A DNA stretch of 42,295 nt from Rubrivivax sp. (lineage in GTDB: Bacteria; Pseudomonadota; Gammaproteobacteria; Burkholderiales; Burkholderiaceae_C), in NCBI GenBank assembly GCA_027487585.1, contig JAIYDH010000333.1, positions 1 to 42,295 on the forward strand, in the 5' to 3' direction. The notes below the pieces were generated by a model. That model saw nothing but the letters and a program-made list of their open reading frames with translations, ran no database searches and had not been told where the DNA came from. Made by a program: the position numbers and the translations under genes. Every line of letters begins with the position of its first letter. Position 1 is the stretch's first letter. Of the stretch, positions 7,748 to 17,244 are shown piece after piece.

Positions 7748-9883
7748 ATGACCAACGAAGCGTTCTCGCGCGTCAAGATCGACGCCCAGCTCCGCGATCA
7801 GGGCTGGGAGATCACGAACACGAACGCCGTGCGCTTCGAGTACGTGCTGCCCGACAGTACCAAGGCCGACTACGTGCTGTGCGACCGCAACGGGCGCTCG
7901 CTGGCCGTCGTCGAAGCCAAGAAGGCAGCCATCAACCCGGCCGAAGCCGAAGACCAGGCCAAGGCCTACGCGGCCCAGCTCAAGGTGCCGTACGTCTTCC
8001 TGGCCAACGGCAACGAGATCCGCTTCTGGGAGTGGCAGACCGAGGCCTTCCCGCGCCAGGTCAAGACCTTTTTCTCCCAGGGCGACCTTGAGCGCCGCGC
8101 CGCCACCTCCCAGGTCAAGCGTGATGTTCTGTCTGTTGAGATCGACAAGCGCATCGTCGAGCGCGACTACCAACACGACTGCATCAACGCCCTGTGCAAG
8201 GAGATGAAGGCAGGGCGCCGCAAGCTGCTGGTCGAGATGGCCACCGGCACCGGCAAGACCCGCACGGCCGCCGCCTTCATCAAGCGCCTGTTCGAGGCCG
8301 GTGCCATCACCCGCGTGCTCTTCCTCGTCGACCGCATCCCCCTGGCCAAGCAGACCGAAGACGCCTTCGCCGAACACCTGAGCGACTTCCCGGCCTACGT
8401 GCTGCGCGCGGGCCGCCGTTTCCAGGACGAGAAGCGCATCACCATCACCACGCTGCAGAGCATGGTGAACATCTACAGCGAGTACTCGGCTGGCTACTTC
8501 GACCTGGTGATATCCGACGAGTGCCACCGGTCGATCTACGGCAAGTGGAGCGGCGTGCTCAAGCACTTCGACGGCGTGCAGGTGGGCCTGACCGCCACGC
8601 CCTGCGTGGCCGACCCGTCCACCTTCAACGACGAAGACGACCAGCTCGCCATCCGCGACACCCTGCGCTTCTTCGAGGTCGACCGGCCCACCTTCAGCTA
8701 CAAGATGAAGGACGCGATCCGCGAGGGCTACCTCGTGCCGTACCAGATCTACAAGGCCAAGACCGTCAAGACGGCGGCCGAAGGCGGCTTCGAGGTGGCG
8801 CGCGACGAACTGGACTGGTCGGCGATGGACGCCACCACCCGGGCCGAGCTGGAAGAGATGTTTGATGGGGCCAAGACCATCACCATCGACCCGGTCGCCC
8901 TCGAACGCAAGATCACCATCCCCGAACGCAACCGGGCCATGGTGCGCGAGTTCCGCCAGGTCATGGACAACGGTTACCTCGACGCCAAGGGCGTGCTGCG
9001 CAAGCCGCTGTTCGGCAAGGTCATCGTCTTCGCCGTCACCAAGCGCCACGCCGAGACGCTGGCCAACATGTTCGACCAGGCCTTTGCCGACAAGAAGACC
9101 TCGCCCGAGGTGCGCTACGCCGACTATGTGGTCTCCGGCATGGGTGACGACGACACGGTCGACGGCATGACCAAGATCAAGCGCTTCAAGAAGGAGCCGT
9201 TCCCGCAGATCCTGGTGTCGGTGAACATGCTGGACACCGGTTTCGACTGCCCGGAAGTGGTCAGCCTGGTCTTCGCGCGCTTCACCCGCTCGGCCATCCT
9301 GTACCAGCAGATGCGCGGCCGCGGCACACGCAAGGCCAAGGGCAAGCCGGTCTTCACGATGTTCGACTTCGTCGGCGTCACGGACTACCACGGCGACGAT
9401 GAAGCGGCGGGCGAGGGCGGCCTTGTCATGGAGAGCAAGCCCCGGCCGCGCAGCGAGCCGCGCAAGCTGCTGTCCCTGGATGTCGATGACCACATCGACC
9501 CCAACACTCGCGCCTGGGTGACGGTGGACGAAGACGGCAACTTGGTCTTCCCCGAGGCCACCGAGCAGCAGCAGGCCCAGGTCGGCGCCCGCTTCGAGGC
9601 CTGGCTGCTTGCCCGCGAAGACCAGCTCACGTCCGACCAGGAACGCTGGCTGCGCACCGTCGGCAGCCAGCTCCGCGCCAACGCTGACACCTGGGACGAG
9701 TTCACCGCCGGCCACTTCGCCTTTGCGCCGTTCACGTTGATGGGCGGCCTGCCCGAGGCGCTGCGCGTCTTCGGCGGTGCCGAACCGCTGGACGACTTGC
9801 TTGAATCCCTGAGCGCTGCCGTGTTCGGTGACACCGACACTGACCCGCCCGCACCCGACGCGCAACCCCGCGCGCCGTCCTGA
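7748..9883 (+). CDS. hsdR: Type I restriction enzyme, R subunit
   Basis: A 711-residue restriction/translocase subunit. The N-terminal nuclease domain has Asp41 and Glu56-Ala-Lys58 of the PD-(D/E)XK core. The superfamily 2 motor follows: Walker A ATGTGKT (165-171), DECH box (257-260), LTATP (281-285) and the motif VI region QMRGRGTRKAKG. The C-terminal part (about 600-700) fits the EcoEI-R C-terminal helical domain that docks on the methylase. The ATG at 7748 follows a GGGGGAGG ribosome site; longer in-frame extensions lack one. It cuts unmodified DNA together with HsdM and HsdS, whose genes follow at 26 bp and a 4-bp overlap. All motifs are intact, so the enzyme looks active. Confidence 0.95.
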   Translation: MTNEAFSRVKIDAQLRDQGWEITNTNAVRFEYVLPDSTKADYVLCDRNGRSLAVVEAKKAAINPAEAEDQAKAYAAQLKVPYVFLANGNEIRFWEWQTEAFPRQVKTFFSQGDLERRAATSQVKRDVLSVEIDKRIVERDYQHDCINALCKEMKAGRRKLLVEMATGTGKTRTAAAFIKRLFEAGAITRVLFLVDRIPLAKQTEDAFAEHLSDFPAYVLRAGRRFQDEKRITITTLQSMVNIYSEYSAGYFDLVISDECHRSIYGKWSGVLKHFDGVQVGLTATPCVADPSTFNDEDDQLAIRDTLRFFEVDRPTFSYKMKDAIREGYLVPYQIYKAKTVKTAAEGGFEVARDELDWSAMDATTRAELEEMFDGAKTITIDPVALERKITIPERNRAMVREFRQVMDNGYLDAKGVLRKPLFGKVIVFAVTKRHAETLANMFDQAFADKKTSPEVRYADYVVSGMGDDDTVDGMTKIKRFKKEPFPQILVSVNMLDTGFDCPEVVSLVFARFTRSAILYQQMRGRGTRKAKGKPVFTMFDFVGVTDYHGDDEAAGEGGLVMESKPRPRSEPRKLLSLDVDDHIDPNTRAWVTVDEDGNLVFPEATEQQQAQVGARFEAWLLAREDQLTSDQERWLRTVGSQLRANADTWDEFTAGHFAFAPFTLMGGLPEALRVFGGAEPLDDLLESLSAAVFGDTDTDPPAPDAQPRAPS

Positions 9884-9909
9884 ACCCTGACAACCAAGAG
9901 ACGTTCCCG

Positions 9910-11535
9910 ATGCCTTTGACAGCCGAGATGCGGCGTGATGTCGACCAGATCCGCAACTACCTGTTCGGCGGCGGCTACCCCGACCCCGTCAGCAATGCCG
10001 AGCAGCTGGCCTTCCTGTTCTTCTTCTACCTGGTCGAGGGCATCGATGCCGAGAACCAGGCCCGTGCCAAGGTCCTCAAGCACGCCTACACCAGCATGTT
10101 CGACGGCTTCTGGACGCTGAAGAACCCGCTCAACGCTCCCAGCAAGGGCGAGACCACGATCCCCAAGGACCGCTTTCGCTGGTCGGTCTGGGCGACGGGC
10201 CTGTCCGGCGAACCGCTGGTGCGCTTCCTGCGCGACGAGGTGTTCCCGTTCTTCACCGACGTGGCCGGCGGCTCGGCCGTCAACTTTATGCACGGCGCGC
10301 GGCTGGTCATCGACGAGCCCACCGTGCTGACCCAGGTCGTCACCCTGGTCGATGGCCTGCGCCTGGACCGCTCCGACGCCGACACCAAGGGCGACTTGTT
10401 CGAGCATGTGCTGCGGCAGATCAAGCAGGCCGGCGAGCTAGGCCAGTTCCGCACGCCGCGGCACATCATCCGCACCATCGTCGAGATCGTGGACCCCAAG
10501 GTCGGCGAGACGGTCTACGACCCCGCCGCCGGCACGGCGGGCTTTCTGGTGGCGGCCTACAACCACATGCGCCTGGCCAACTCGTCGCCTGGCGCCATCC
10601 AGCACATCGAGTTCGACGGCAAGACCCAGACGCGTGGCCTGGGCGACAAGCTGTCCAGCGCGCAGCTCTCGGCCATTCAGAACAAGACCTTCTTCGGCAA
10701 CGATGTCGACCCGAAGATGATCCGCCTGGCCACGATGAACCTCACGCTGCGCGGCCTGCCCAACGTGCGCATCCTGCTACGCAACGTGCTGACCACCAGC
10801 TTCGACAACGAGCGCAAGGCCGAACTGGGCCTGCCCACCGAGGGCTACCACGTCGTGCTGGCCAACCCGCCGTTTTCAGGGCGGGTGGACAAGGACCGCA
10901 TCGTCGACGACGTGAAGATTGGCACCAGCACGGCCACCGAGCTGCTGTTCATGAAATACATGATGGACAGCCTGCGCCCGGGTGGGCGCTGCGGCGTCAT
11001 CGTGCCCGAGGGCGTGCTCTTCGGCTCCACCGGCGCGCACAAGGAACTGCGGCGCCAGCTCATCGAGAACAACCGCGTCGAGGCGGTGATGAGCCTGCCC
11101 GGCGGCGTCTTCCAGCCTTACTCGGGCGTGAAGACCTCGGTGCTGTTCTTCCGCCGTGGAGGCAAGACCGAGAACGTCATGTTCCTGCACGCCGACAACG
11201 ACGGCTACAAGATGGACGCCAACCACGACACGCCCGTCGATGCCGACGACATGCCGGTCCTGGCCGCGGCCTACCGGGATCGCGAGGCCAAGCTCCAGGC
11301 GTGGAGCCAGCGCGACCCCAAAGCTGAGTGGTCCGAGCCCTGGTGGTTCTCCGACACGGCCGCGCTGCGGGCCAATGACTTCAACCTGTCGGCCGGCCGC
11401 TACCGGCCCATGAGCCAGGTGCGAGCTGCGCACCAGAACCCGCGCGAACTACTCGCCGAACTGGCCGCGATTGAGACCGAAATTGCCGAAGAGGTCGAGG
11501 CCCTGCGTGCAGCGCTGACAGAGGCCAGTGAATGA
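9910..11535 (+). CDS. hsdM: Type I N6-adenine DNA methyltransferase, M subunit
   Basis: A 541-residue HsdM. The N-terminal helical HsdM domain (about 1-130) precedes the catalytic Rossmann domain with the AdoMet-binding motif DPAAGTAGF (204-212) and the adenine methylase motif NPPF (319-322). It methylates adenine in the target set by HsdS and forms the M2S core to which HsdR binds. It starts 26 bp after hsdR, and its stop overlaps the hsdS start in ATGA. Motifs are intact. Confidence 0.96.
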   Translation: MPLTAEMRRDVDQIRNYLFGGGYPDPVSNAEQLAFLFFFYLVEGIDAENQARAKVLKHAYTSMFDGFWTLKNPLNAPSKGETTIPKDRFRWSVWATGLSGEPLVRFLRDEVFPFFTDVAGGSAVNFMHGARLVIDEPTVLTQVVTLVDGLRLDRSDADTKGDLFEHVLRQIKQAGELGQFRTPRHIIRTIVEIVDPKVGETVYDPAAGTAGFLVAAYNHMRLANSSPGAIQHIEFDGKTQTRGLGDKLSSAQLSAIQNKTFFGNDVDPKMIRLATMNLTLRGLPNVRILLRNVLTTSFDNERKAELGLPTEGYHVVLANPPFSGRVDKDRIVDDVKIGTSTATELLFMKYMMDSLRPGGRCGVIVPEGVLFGSTGAHKELRRQLIENNRVEAVMSLPGGVFQPYSGVKTSVLFFRRGGKTENVMFLHADNDGYKMDANHDTPVDADDMPVLAAAYRDREAKLQAWSQRDPKAEWSEPWWFSDTAALRANDFNLSAGRYRPMSQVRAAHQNPRELLAELAAIETEIAEEVEALRAALTEASE

Positions 11536-12758
11536 CGGTGCGCTACCTGCGACTGGCTGATGTCTGCGAGATCAACCCCAGGCTTCCGCGGACCCATGGC
11601 CTCGTCGATGACGACGAAGTCAGTTTCGTGGCCATGGCCGCGGTTGATGAAGTGTCGGGTGCGATCAAGTCGGCGGAGATCCGTCGGTACGCCGAGGTCA
11701 AGAAGGGCTACACCTCTTTCTCGGACGGGGATGTCCTGTTTGCCAAGATCACGCCGTGCATGGAGAACGGCAAGGCCGCGCTTGCCGGCGATCTGGTTGG
11801 TGGACGCGGCTTCGGTTCGACCGAGTTCCACGTCCTGCGCGCCGGTGACCAGGTGATGCCGGAATGGCTGCGCTACTTCGTGCGCCGCGAGGCGTTTCGG
11901 CGTGAGGCCAAGCGCAACTTCACGGGCACAGCGGGTCAACAGCGCGTTCCCGCTTCGTTTCTGCAGAACGCGTTGATTCCGGTGCCGTCACGGGCCGAGC
12001 AGCAGCGCATCGTCGATCTGCTCTCTCGCGCCGAGGGCATCGTCCGACTGCGCCGCCTGGCGGAGCAGAAGGCCGCTGAACTGATTCCCGCGATCTTCGC
12101 GGACATGTTCGGTGACCCGGCGACGAACCCGAAGGGCCTGGCTGTCGTCACGCTCGGTGACGTGCTCGCCAGTGCTGACTACGGTAGCAGTTCCAAGGCG
12201 TCAGACGTGGACGCCGGTCTGCCCATGATCCGCATGGGCAACGTGGACTACAGCGGCAACGTGGACCTGTCCGATCTGAAGTACGTCGACCTCGCACCGG
12301 ACGATGTCGTCAGGTTCGGACTCAAGGACGGTGACATCTTGTTCAACCGCACGAACAGCAAAGAGCTGGTCGGCAAGACCGGGCTGTGGATCGGCGATCG
12401 CGAGGCCATCCTCGCGTCGTACTTCATCCGCCTTCGGGTCTCAGAGCAGAAGGCGCACCCTTTCTTCGTATGGGCGTTCATGAACTCGTCGCACATGAAG
12501 CGAGTGCTCTTCGAGACGGCGCGCGGCGCGATCGGCCAGGCCAACATCAACAGCCGCGAGCTGCGAGCGTTTCGAGTCCCGCTACCCGACCTCGATGAGC
12601 AGGCCCGATTCGAATCCCGGTGCCGAGACGTGCTCGCCCTGCGGGCGCAGCAACGCCACGCGCTGGCCAAGGCGGAAGCCACGTTTCAGGCCTTGCTTGC
12701 GCGAGCCTTCTCGGCCTCCAGCCAGCCGGCCCTTGATCGTGAAGAGGCGACGACATGA
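11532..12758 (+). CDS. hsdS: Type I specificity subunit S
   Basis: A 408-residue HsdS with two target-recognition domains, roughly 5-165 and 200-385, each followed by a conserved helical spacer. The first repeat ends in IPVPSRAEQQRIVDLL and the second in VPLPDLDEQARFESRC. This sets a bipartite recognition sequence, which cannot be read from the protein. The first domain looks AT-richer than hsdM, consistent with the usual exchange of recognition domains. Start and stop overlap hsdM and the downstream mrr-like gene by four bases each, so all are translated as one unit. Confidence 0.93.
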   Translation: MTVRYLRLADVCEINPRLPRTHGLVDDDEVSFVAMAAVDEVSGAIKSAEIRRYAEVKKGYTSFSDGDVLFAKITPCMENGKAALAGDLVGGRGFGSTEFHVLRAGDQVMPEWLRYFVRREAFRREAKRNFTGTAGQQRVPASFLQNALIPVPSRAEQQRIVDLLSRAEGIVRLRRLAEQKAAELIPAIFADMFGDPATNPKGLAVVTLGDVLASADYGSSSKASDVDAGLPMIRMGNVDYSGNVDLSDLKYVDLAPDDVVRFGLKDGDILFNRTNSKELVGKTGLWIGDREAILASYFIRLRVSEQKAHPFFVWAFMNSSHMKRVLFETARGAIGQANINSRELRAFRVPLPDLDEQARFESRCRDVLALRAQQRHALAKAEATFQALLARAFSASSQPALDREEATT

Positions 12759-13690
12759 TTCCCGATTACCAGTCCCTCATGCGGCCCGTTCTGACCTGCG
12801 CGGCGGCCGGCGAGACCCGGATCGGCGACGTGGTTGAGCTGCTCGCAGACAAGCTTGCCCTGACCGCGGAAGAGCGGGCACAGCTGCTACCCAGCGGCAA
12901 ACAAACCCGCTTTGCCAACCGCGTGAACTGGGCCAAGGCCTACCTGGCCAAGGCGGGCCTCGTGGAGAACACCCGCCGCGGCTACTTCCGCATCACACCG
13001 CGCGGACAGGCCGCACTGGCAGACGCCGCGGCCACGATCAACAACGCCTACCTCGACCAGTTCAAGGAGTTCCAGGACTTCAAGGCCAAGGTCAACGAGG
13101 CCGACGGCGCTGCCGCTGCAACATCACCGGCGCAGATGTCAGCGTCCTTCAGCGCCCCAGCCAGCACCGAGACCCCGGACGAGGCCCTGCGCAAGGCCCA
13201 TAGCGCCATCACCGGCGCCCTGGCCGCCGACCTGCTGGACCGCGTGCGCAAGGCCCCGCCTGCCTTCTTCGAGAAGCTGATCGTGGAGCTGCTGCTGGCC
13301 ATGGGATACGGCGGCACCTCCGAGGAAGCCGGCCGCGCGCTGGGCCAGAGCGGTGACGATGGCGTCGACGGCGTCATCGACCAGGACCCGCTGGGCGTCG
13401 ACCAGATCTTTGTCCAAGCCAAGCGCTACGCCGAAGGCAACAACATCGCCGCCGGCGCGATCCGCGACTTCTACGGCGCGCTGAGCCTGAAGAAGGCCCA
13501 CAAGGGCATCTTCGTCACCACCTCGGCCTTCAGCCAGCCGGCCATCGACACCGCGCGCGGCCTGGGCTCGCGCATCGTGTTGATCGATGGTCTGCAACTC
13601 TCGCGGCTGATGATCCGCTACAACGTCGGCTGCCGCGATGAAGACGTGCTGCACCTGAAGAAGGTGGACGAGGATTTCTTCGAGGCATGA
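12755..13690 (+). CDS. mrr: Mrr-type restriction endonuclease coupled to the hsd operon
   Basis: A 311-residue protein with the two-part architecture of Mrr: an N-terminal winged helix (about 1-90, ending RGYFRITPRGQAAL) and a C-terminal Mrr_cat nuclease domain (about 165-300). The catalytic core shows Asp205 in GVDGVID and Gln221-Ala-Lys223 in FVQAKRY, the Q-x-K variant typical of Mrr, followed by KGIFVTTSAF. Mrr enzymes usually cut methylated DNA, so coexistence with an HsdM methylase implies a different target specificity or a role as a helper nuclease. The gene overlaps hsdS in ATGA and is therefore a true fourth gene of the operon. Confidence 0.9.
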   Translation: MIPDYQSLMRPVLTCAAAGETRIGDVVELLADKLALTAEERAQLLPSGKQTRFANRVNWAKAYLAKAGLVENTRRGYFRITPRGQAALADAAATINNAYLDQFKEFQDFKAKVNEADGAAAATSPAQMSASFSAPASTETPDEALRKAHSAITGALAADLLDRVRKAPPAFFEKLIVELLLAMGYGGTSEEAGRALGQSGDDGVDGVIDQDPLGVDQIFVQAKRYAEGNNIAAGAIRDFYGALSLKKAHKGIFVTTSAFSQPAIDTARGLGSRIVLIDGLQLSRLMIRYNVGCRDEDVLHLKKVDEDFFEA

Positions 13691-13739
13691 AGCAAGCGCC
13701 CATCTACGGCGGTAGCGCTGGCGAGCGTCGACAGTATGG

Positions 13740-14789
13740 ATGGTGACCGTGTCTGAACTTGCACGTACGTCGCCGGTGGATGTCTTGGAGTCGCTTCGGC
13801 CTACGACCAAGACGAATGTGATTGACCTTGTCTCAAGGGCTGGCGTCGACGTATCGCCATGGCATTTCCGTTCGGACGGAACTGCAATCGACGCACCTGC
13901 CGAGAACCCAAGCTACTGCTACGACTGGGCTTTTGGCTCCACGTTTGAGCACATTGTGCTGTGCGTCTGGCACGGGTCACTATCCGTCGACGGCGAGAAC
14001 ATCGTCTACGCCGAGAACATGCGAAAACTCGGTGCTGAGTTGCAGCGGATTGCGTCCGACCCTAGACGCGACGCCAAGGATCGAGACCGGGCACGCCAAC
14101 AAGCAACACGAGCAAGGAACTTCGACGAGCAGGTGAAGGCCGCCTTCGACCGACTCTTGCCGGTGCGCCTGATCATCAACGAGGGGAACCAGGCAAGCCG
14201 GGAGCAACTGGGTGAAGTCTCATCGAAGGTTCTGCGCCGAGAACTCGATGCTGAACCGTGGTTCGTCCACGAGTACGACGATGTGGGCGGAGACTGTCGG
14301 TTGGTTCGAGACGTGCGGCCGGCGAACGATCTGGTTGAACACGAATCTGGTGCAGGCGAGTCGAATGGACCGGAAGACGCACGGCAGATCGCGGCAATCC
14401 GCATCAGGCGAGGACAGAAGGCCTTCCGGGAAAGGCTGCTCTCAGCGTGGACCCGAAGGTGCGTTGTCACGGAGAGCCGTGTTGTCGAACTTCTGGAGGC
14501 GGCCCACATCGTGCCGCATTCCGAAGACACGGACTACCGCACGTCGAACGGCCTGCTCTTGCGTGCCGACATACACACCCTGTATGACCTGAATCTACTG
14601 TCGATAGACGGGTTCATGCGCATTCACCTCTCAGGGGCGCTGCGAAATACCGAGTACCGCCAATACGATGGGAAGAAAATTGAACGCCGACCTGAGCGAG
14701 GTTCGGACGCGCCTTCTTTCGACGCATTGCAGGAGAGGCACCAACGCTTCCTGGACGCTCAGGCCGATCGACAGTCGCACGAGCCATAG
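13740..14789 (+). CDS. HNH endonuclease (HNH_2 type)
   Basis: A 349-residue protein. The N-terminal 200 residues are not recognised. The C-terminal part holds an HNH_2 nuclease fold: RRCVVTESRVVELLEAAHIV, then NGLLLRADIHTLYDLNLLSI, giving the His-His pair and the Asn. Such domains occur in solitary restriction enzymes and as effectors in defence islands. It starts 49 bp after the mrr-like gene on the same strand and could be read through from the hsd operon or be independent. Composition is less GC-rich than the hsd genes. Confidence 0.82.
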   Translation: MVTVSELARTSPVDVLESLRPTTKTNVIDLVSRAGVDVSPWHFRSDGTAIDAPAENPSYCYDWAFGSTFEHIVLCVWHGSLSVDGENIVYAENMRKLGAELQRIASDPRRDAKDRDRARQQATRARNFDEQVKAAFDRLLPVRLIINEGNQASREQLGEVSSKVLRRELDAEPWFVHEYDDVGGDCRLVRDVRPANDLVEHESGAGESNGPEDARQIAAIRIRRGQKAFRERLLSAWTRRCVVTESRVVELLEAAHIVPHSEDTDYRTSNGLLLRADIHTLYDLNLLSIDGFMRIHLSGALRNTEYRQYDGKKIERRPERGSDAPSFDALQERHQRFLDAQADRQSHEP

Positions 14790-14850
14790 AGCACCTGCTC
14801 CCCCACTGCGCGCTGATTGACGACTAACATCTACCCGATATGCTGCCGCG

Positions 14851-15969
14851 ATGACGAAGTACCGGGTTGTCTTAGATACCAACATCTATCGGTCGAATCC
14901 GCGCCGAGACAACCTGCCGTTTTCGGCGCTCTCGCGCCTGTGCAAAGCCGGCGTAGTTCAGTTGTTCGTTCCCTACGTCGTGCTGCGGGAGTTCCAGACG
15001 CAGCAGAGCATCCAATGTAAGAAGCAATTGGCGGCGGTCATAGCTGCAGCCCGATCGCTTGGGAATCAACCTGGCACGCCAGAAGATCTCAGCCCACAGC
15101 TAGGTCAGCTAGTCGACCAACTCGCTGCCCGTGAAGCTGAGATCGCCTCAGCGACGGAGGAGTATTTCGTAAGCTGGATAGGGGAGAACAAAGCAAACGT
15201 CGTCGACCTTAGTGCCAGCCAGGCTCAATCTGCCATGGAAGCGTACTTCGTTGGCGACACACCGCTGAAGGAGCCTAAGGTCCGTAGCGACATACCGGAT
15301 GCCCTGATCTTTCAGGCCGTTCGAGAACTGGCCACTTCTCCGCTCACGTTTGTGTGTGAGGACGAGAAGCTTCGGAGCGCCTGCGCTGCGATTGCTGGCG
15401 TCACGGTGTTCAGTTCCCTGCCGGCCTTCATAGAGTCAGCAGGCGTTCAGGATGAGATCAAGGAACTTGATGTCATTCAGAAGATTGGCCCCATCATTGC
15501 TGCCATGGAGAAGTTTGAAGAAGAAACCTCTGAGTTCACATCAACCGTGAGGAACAAGGTCGGCGAGGCGCTGATGTGGAAGAAGATCGAGTCGCGGTCT
15601 ATCCCAGACGACAATCATGAGGCCACGATCAGCAGTTACTCAGAGCCGGAAGACATCGACTTTGACTTTGATGAGGCAGCGTACTTCGGTGACGGTGAAT
15701 TCGGCATCCCCTTTAGTGCAACCCTGTACGTAACGGGCTTCTACTACCTCTTCAAGGGCGACGTCTATCGCTCGGAGGGACGTAGCGTTAGGCTTTCCGA
15801 CCACAACGACCATTACTACGAAGCTGAGGAGCAGTTCGAAGTCGTCGTCCAAGGTCTTGTGAAGGTCAGCTGCAGTCGGGACTCCATAGATCTAGATGAG
15901 ATCGATGCAGCCATCATCGACATGGCGATCGACTCGTTAGGACCGGTTGAACTTGCGGACGAGTCCTAG
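14851..15969 (+). CDS. PIN-domain protein
   Basis: A 372-residue protein. Residues 1-180 form a PIN-like nuclease domain: Asp9 in VVLDTNIY, FVPYVVLREF, and Asp in SDIPDALIFQAV followed by FVCEDEKLRSAC, as in the DUF4935-type PIN proteins. The C-terminal half is acidic (a DIDFDFDEA stretch) and unrecognised. No small antitoxin-like gene sits next to it, so it is not a standard VapBC toxin; a role as an RNA-cutting defence effector is inferred from family and context. The gap to the HNH gene is 61 bp. Confidence 0.75.
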   Translation: MTKYRVVLDTNIYRSNPRRDNLPFSALSRLCKAGVVQLFVPYVVLREFQTQQSIQCKKQLAAVIAAARSLGNQPGTPEDLSPQLGQLVDQLAAREAEIASATEEYFVSWIGENKANVVDLSASQAQSAMEAYFVGDTPLKEPKVRSDIPDALIFQAVRELATSPLTFVCEDEKLRSACAAIAGVTVFSSLPAFIESAGVQDEIKELDVIQKIGPIIAAMEKFEEETSEFTSTVRNKVGEALMWKKIESRSIPDDNHEATISSYSEPEDIDFDFDEAAYFGDGEFGIPFSATLYVTGFYYLFKGDVYRSEGRSVRLSDHNDHYYEAEEQFEVVVQGLVKVSCSRDSIDLDEIDAAIIDMAIDSLGPVELADES

Positions 15970-16173
15970 CCTTCGTGGCGCTTGCTCGGTCCGGACCCTG
16001 GTTCCTATTGAATGGCCTGGCACTTGATCGCTGCTCCGATCCCAGCTCGGTCTGCGGCGTGTGGCAACATCGACCTGAAAGCGTGCCGACTCGGTCCGAG
16101 CGAGTCGCTGATTCGATGAATCAACCAGGGGGCATCGGAGATGCCGTCGCCAAGAAGCGCGGTACCCAAACGT

Positions 16174-17244
16174 ATGGCTGAGACCTCAAAACGAAAACCG
16201 ACGAGGAAGCATGGCTTCGTTGTGAAGCGAGGTGCCATACCCCCTTCTTCCCAGGTCTTAGTCATGGACCCCGATCAATGGGAGAAGCTCATCGAGGTCG
16301 CTTGCGTAAACCGACCACTCGGTGGCGGGGCCAAGTACGTCTTTGTCAAGCAACTGGGCGGTGCTGGCGATGGCGGCCGCGACGTTGAGGCTCGACTTGT
16401 CCCGGACTTGCGTGAAGGGCAGTGGGACCTCTACCAAGGTAAGCACTACGACCACGCATTGACACCCACAGACGTCTTCAAAGAACTGGCCAAGTTCTTC
16501 AAGCATCTGTTGGCGAAGACGTACCCGAGGCCACGCTACTACTACCTATGCGCTCCACGGGGCGTAGGCAACGATCTGCACAACCTGATGACCAAGCCGT
16601 CGGAATTCCAACGACGCCTGCTTGATGACTGGAAGGCTGAGCGAACAGGGCTAAAGGGGCGCTCATCCGAACTGACTGACGCGCTCCGCGAGCTGATCCT
16701 GAAGTTCGACTTTAAGACGATAGTCGAGTGCCAGACACGGGACATTTTGACCTGGCATGCGCTCGACCGAGGAGCGCACCATGAACTCTTCGGCATCGAA
16801 GCAGCTCGCGGTGACGATCCAGCGGCCCCTTCCGACCCGACGGCACATGAGCAGGTCTATGTGGAGGAACTCATCAAAGTCTACGCGGAGTCGAGTGGTA
16901 CGCCAATGACGTTGACAGAATTGATGGCGTCGGGTGACTGCGGCGACCACTTTCAAGCGCAACGGACGCTCTTCTACTGTGCCGAAGGACTCAAGACATT
17001 CAGCAGCGAGCTATATGGTGAAGAAGAATTTGACGCGCTCCTAGGCATGGTGCTTACGGGCGTCGCCCCAAAGATAAAGAGCCCGCGTCTCAAGACCGGG
17101 CTCGAGCGACTTGAAGCTGGCACGAGCGGAGCTGAGCAGCTCGCCGTCAATGACAGTGTCTTGGCCCCGAGATTGCGGCCCGGCGACCTACCGGGCACCT
17201 GTCATCACCTGGTGAATAAGGGGAAACTCAAGTGGGTCAAGTGA
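16174..17244 (+). CDS. ABC-3C system nuclease-type effector protein
   Basis: A 356-residue protein beginning a three-gene overlapping operon. The N-terminal domain has a restriction-endonuclease-like core: Asp70 in DGGRDVEAR and Gln88-Gly-Lys90 in YQGKHYDH. The C-terminal region (about 220-356) is a helical domain matching the conserved tail of ABC-three-component (ABC-3C) effectors, ending in a zinc-free CHHL segment. ABC-3C systems are predicted conflict systems in which an SMC-like ATPase and a middle component control a toxic effector. The start is uncertain: ATG at 16174 is used, but an in-frame ATG at 16141 would add 11 residues. It overlaps the next gene by 13 bases. Confidence 0.75.
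   Translation: MAETSKRKPTRKHGFVVKRGAIPPSSQVLVMDPDQWEKLIEVACVNRPLGGGAKYVFVKQLGGAGDGGRDVEARLVPDLREGQWDLYQGKHYDHALTPTDVFKELAKFFKHLLAKTYPRPRYYYLCAPRGVGNDLHNLMTKPSEFQRRLLDDWKAERTGLKGRSSELTDALRELILKFDFKTIVECQTRDILTWHALDRGAHHELFGIEAARGDDPAAPSDPTAHEQVYVEELIKVYAESSGTPMTLTELMASGDCGDHFQAQRTLFYCAEGLKTFSSELYGEEEFDALLGMVLTGVAPKIKSPRLKTGLERLEAGTSGAEQLAVNDSVLAPRLRPGDLPGTCHHLVNKGKLKWVK

Noticed and set aside
7601..9865. 754-residue open frame on the minus strand
   Set aside because: It is antisense to hsdR, whose motifs are all intact; the long frame is a high-GC artefact with no recognisable domain.
14851..15969. VapC toxin of a VapBC pair
   Set aside because: At 372 residues it is far longer than VapC (about 130), and no antitoxin gene precedes it.
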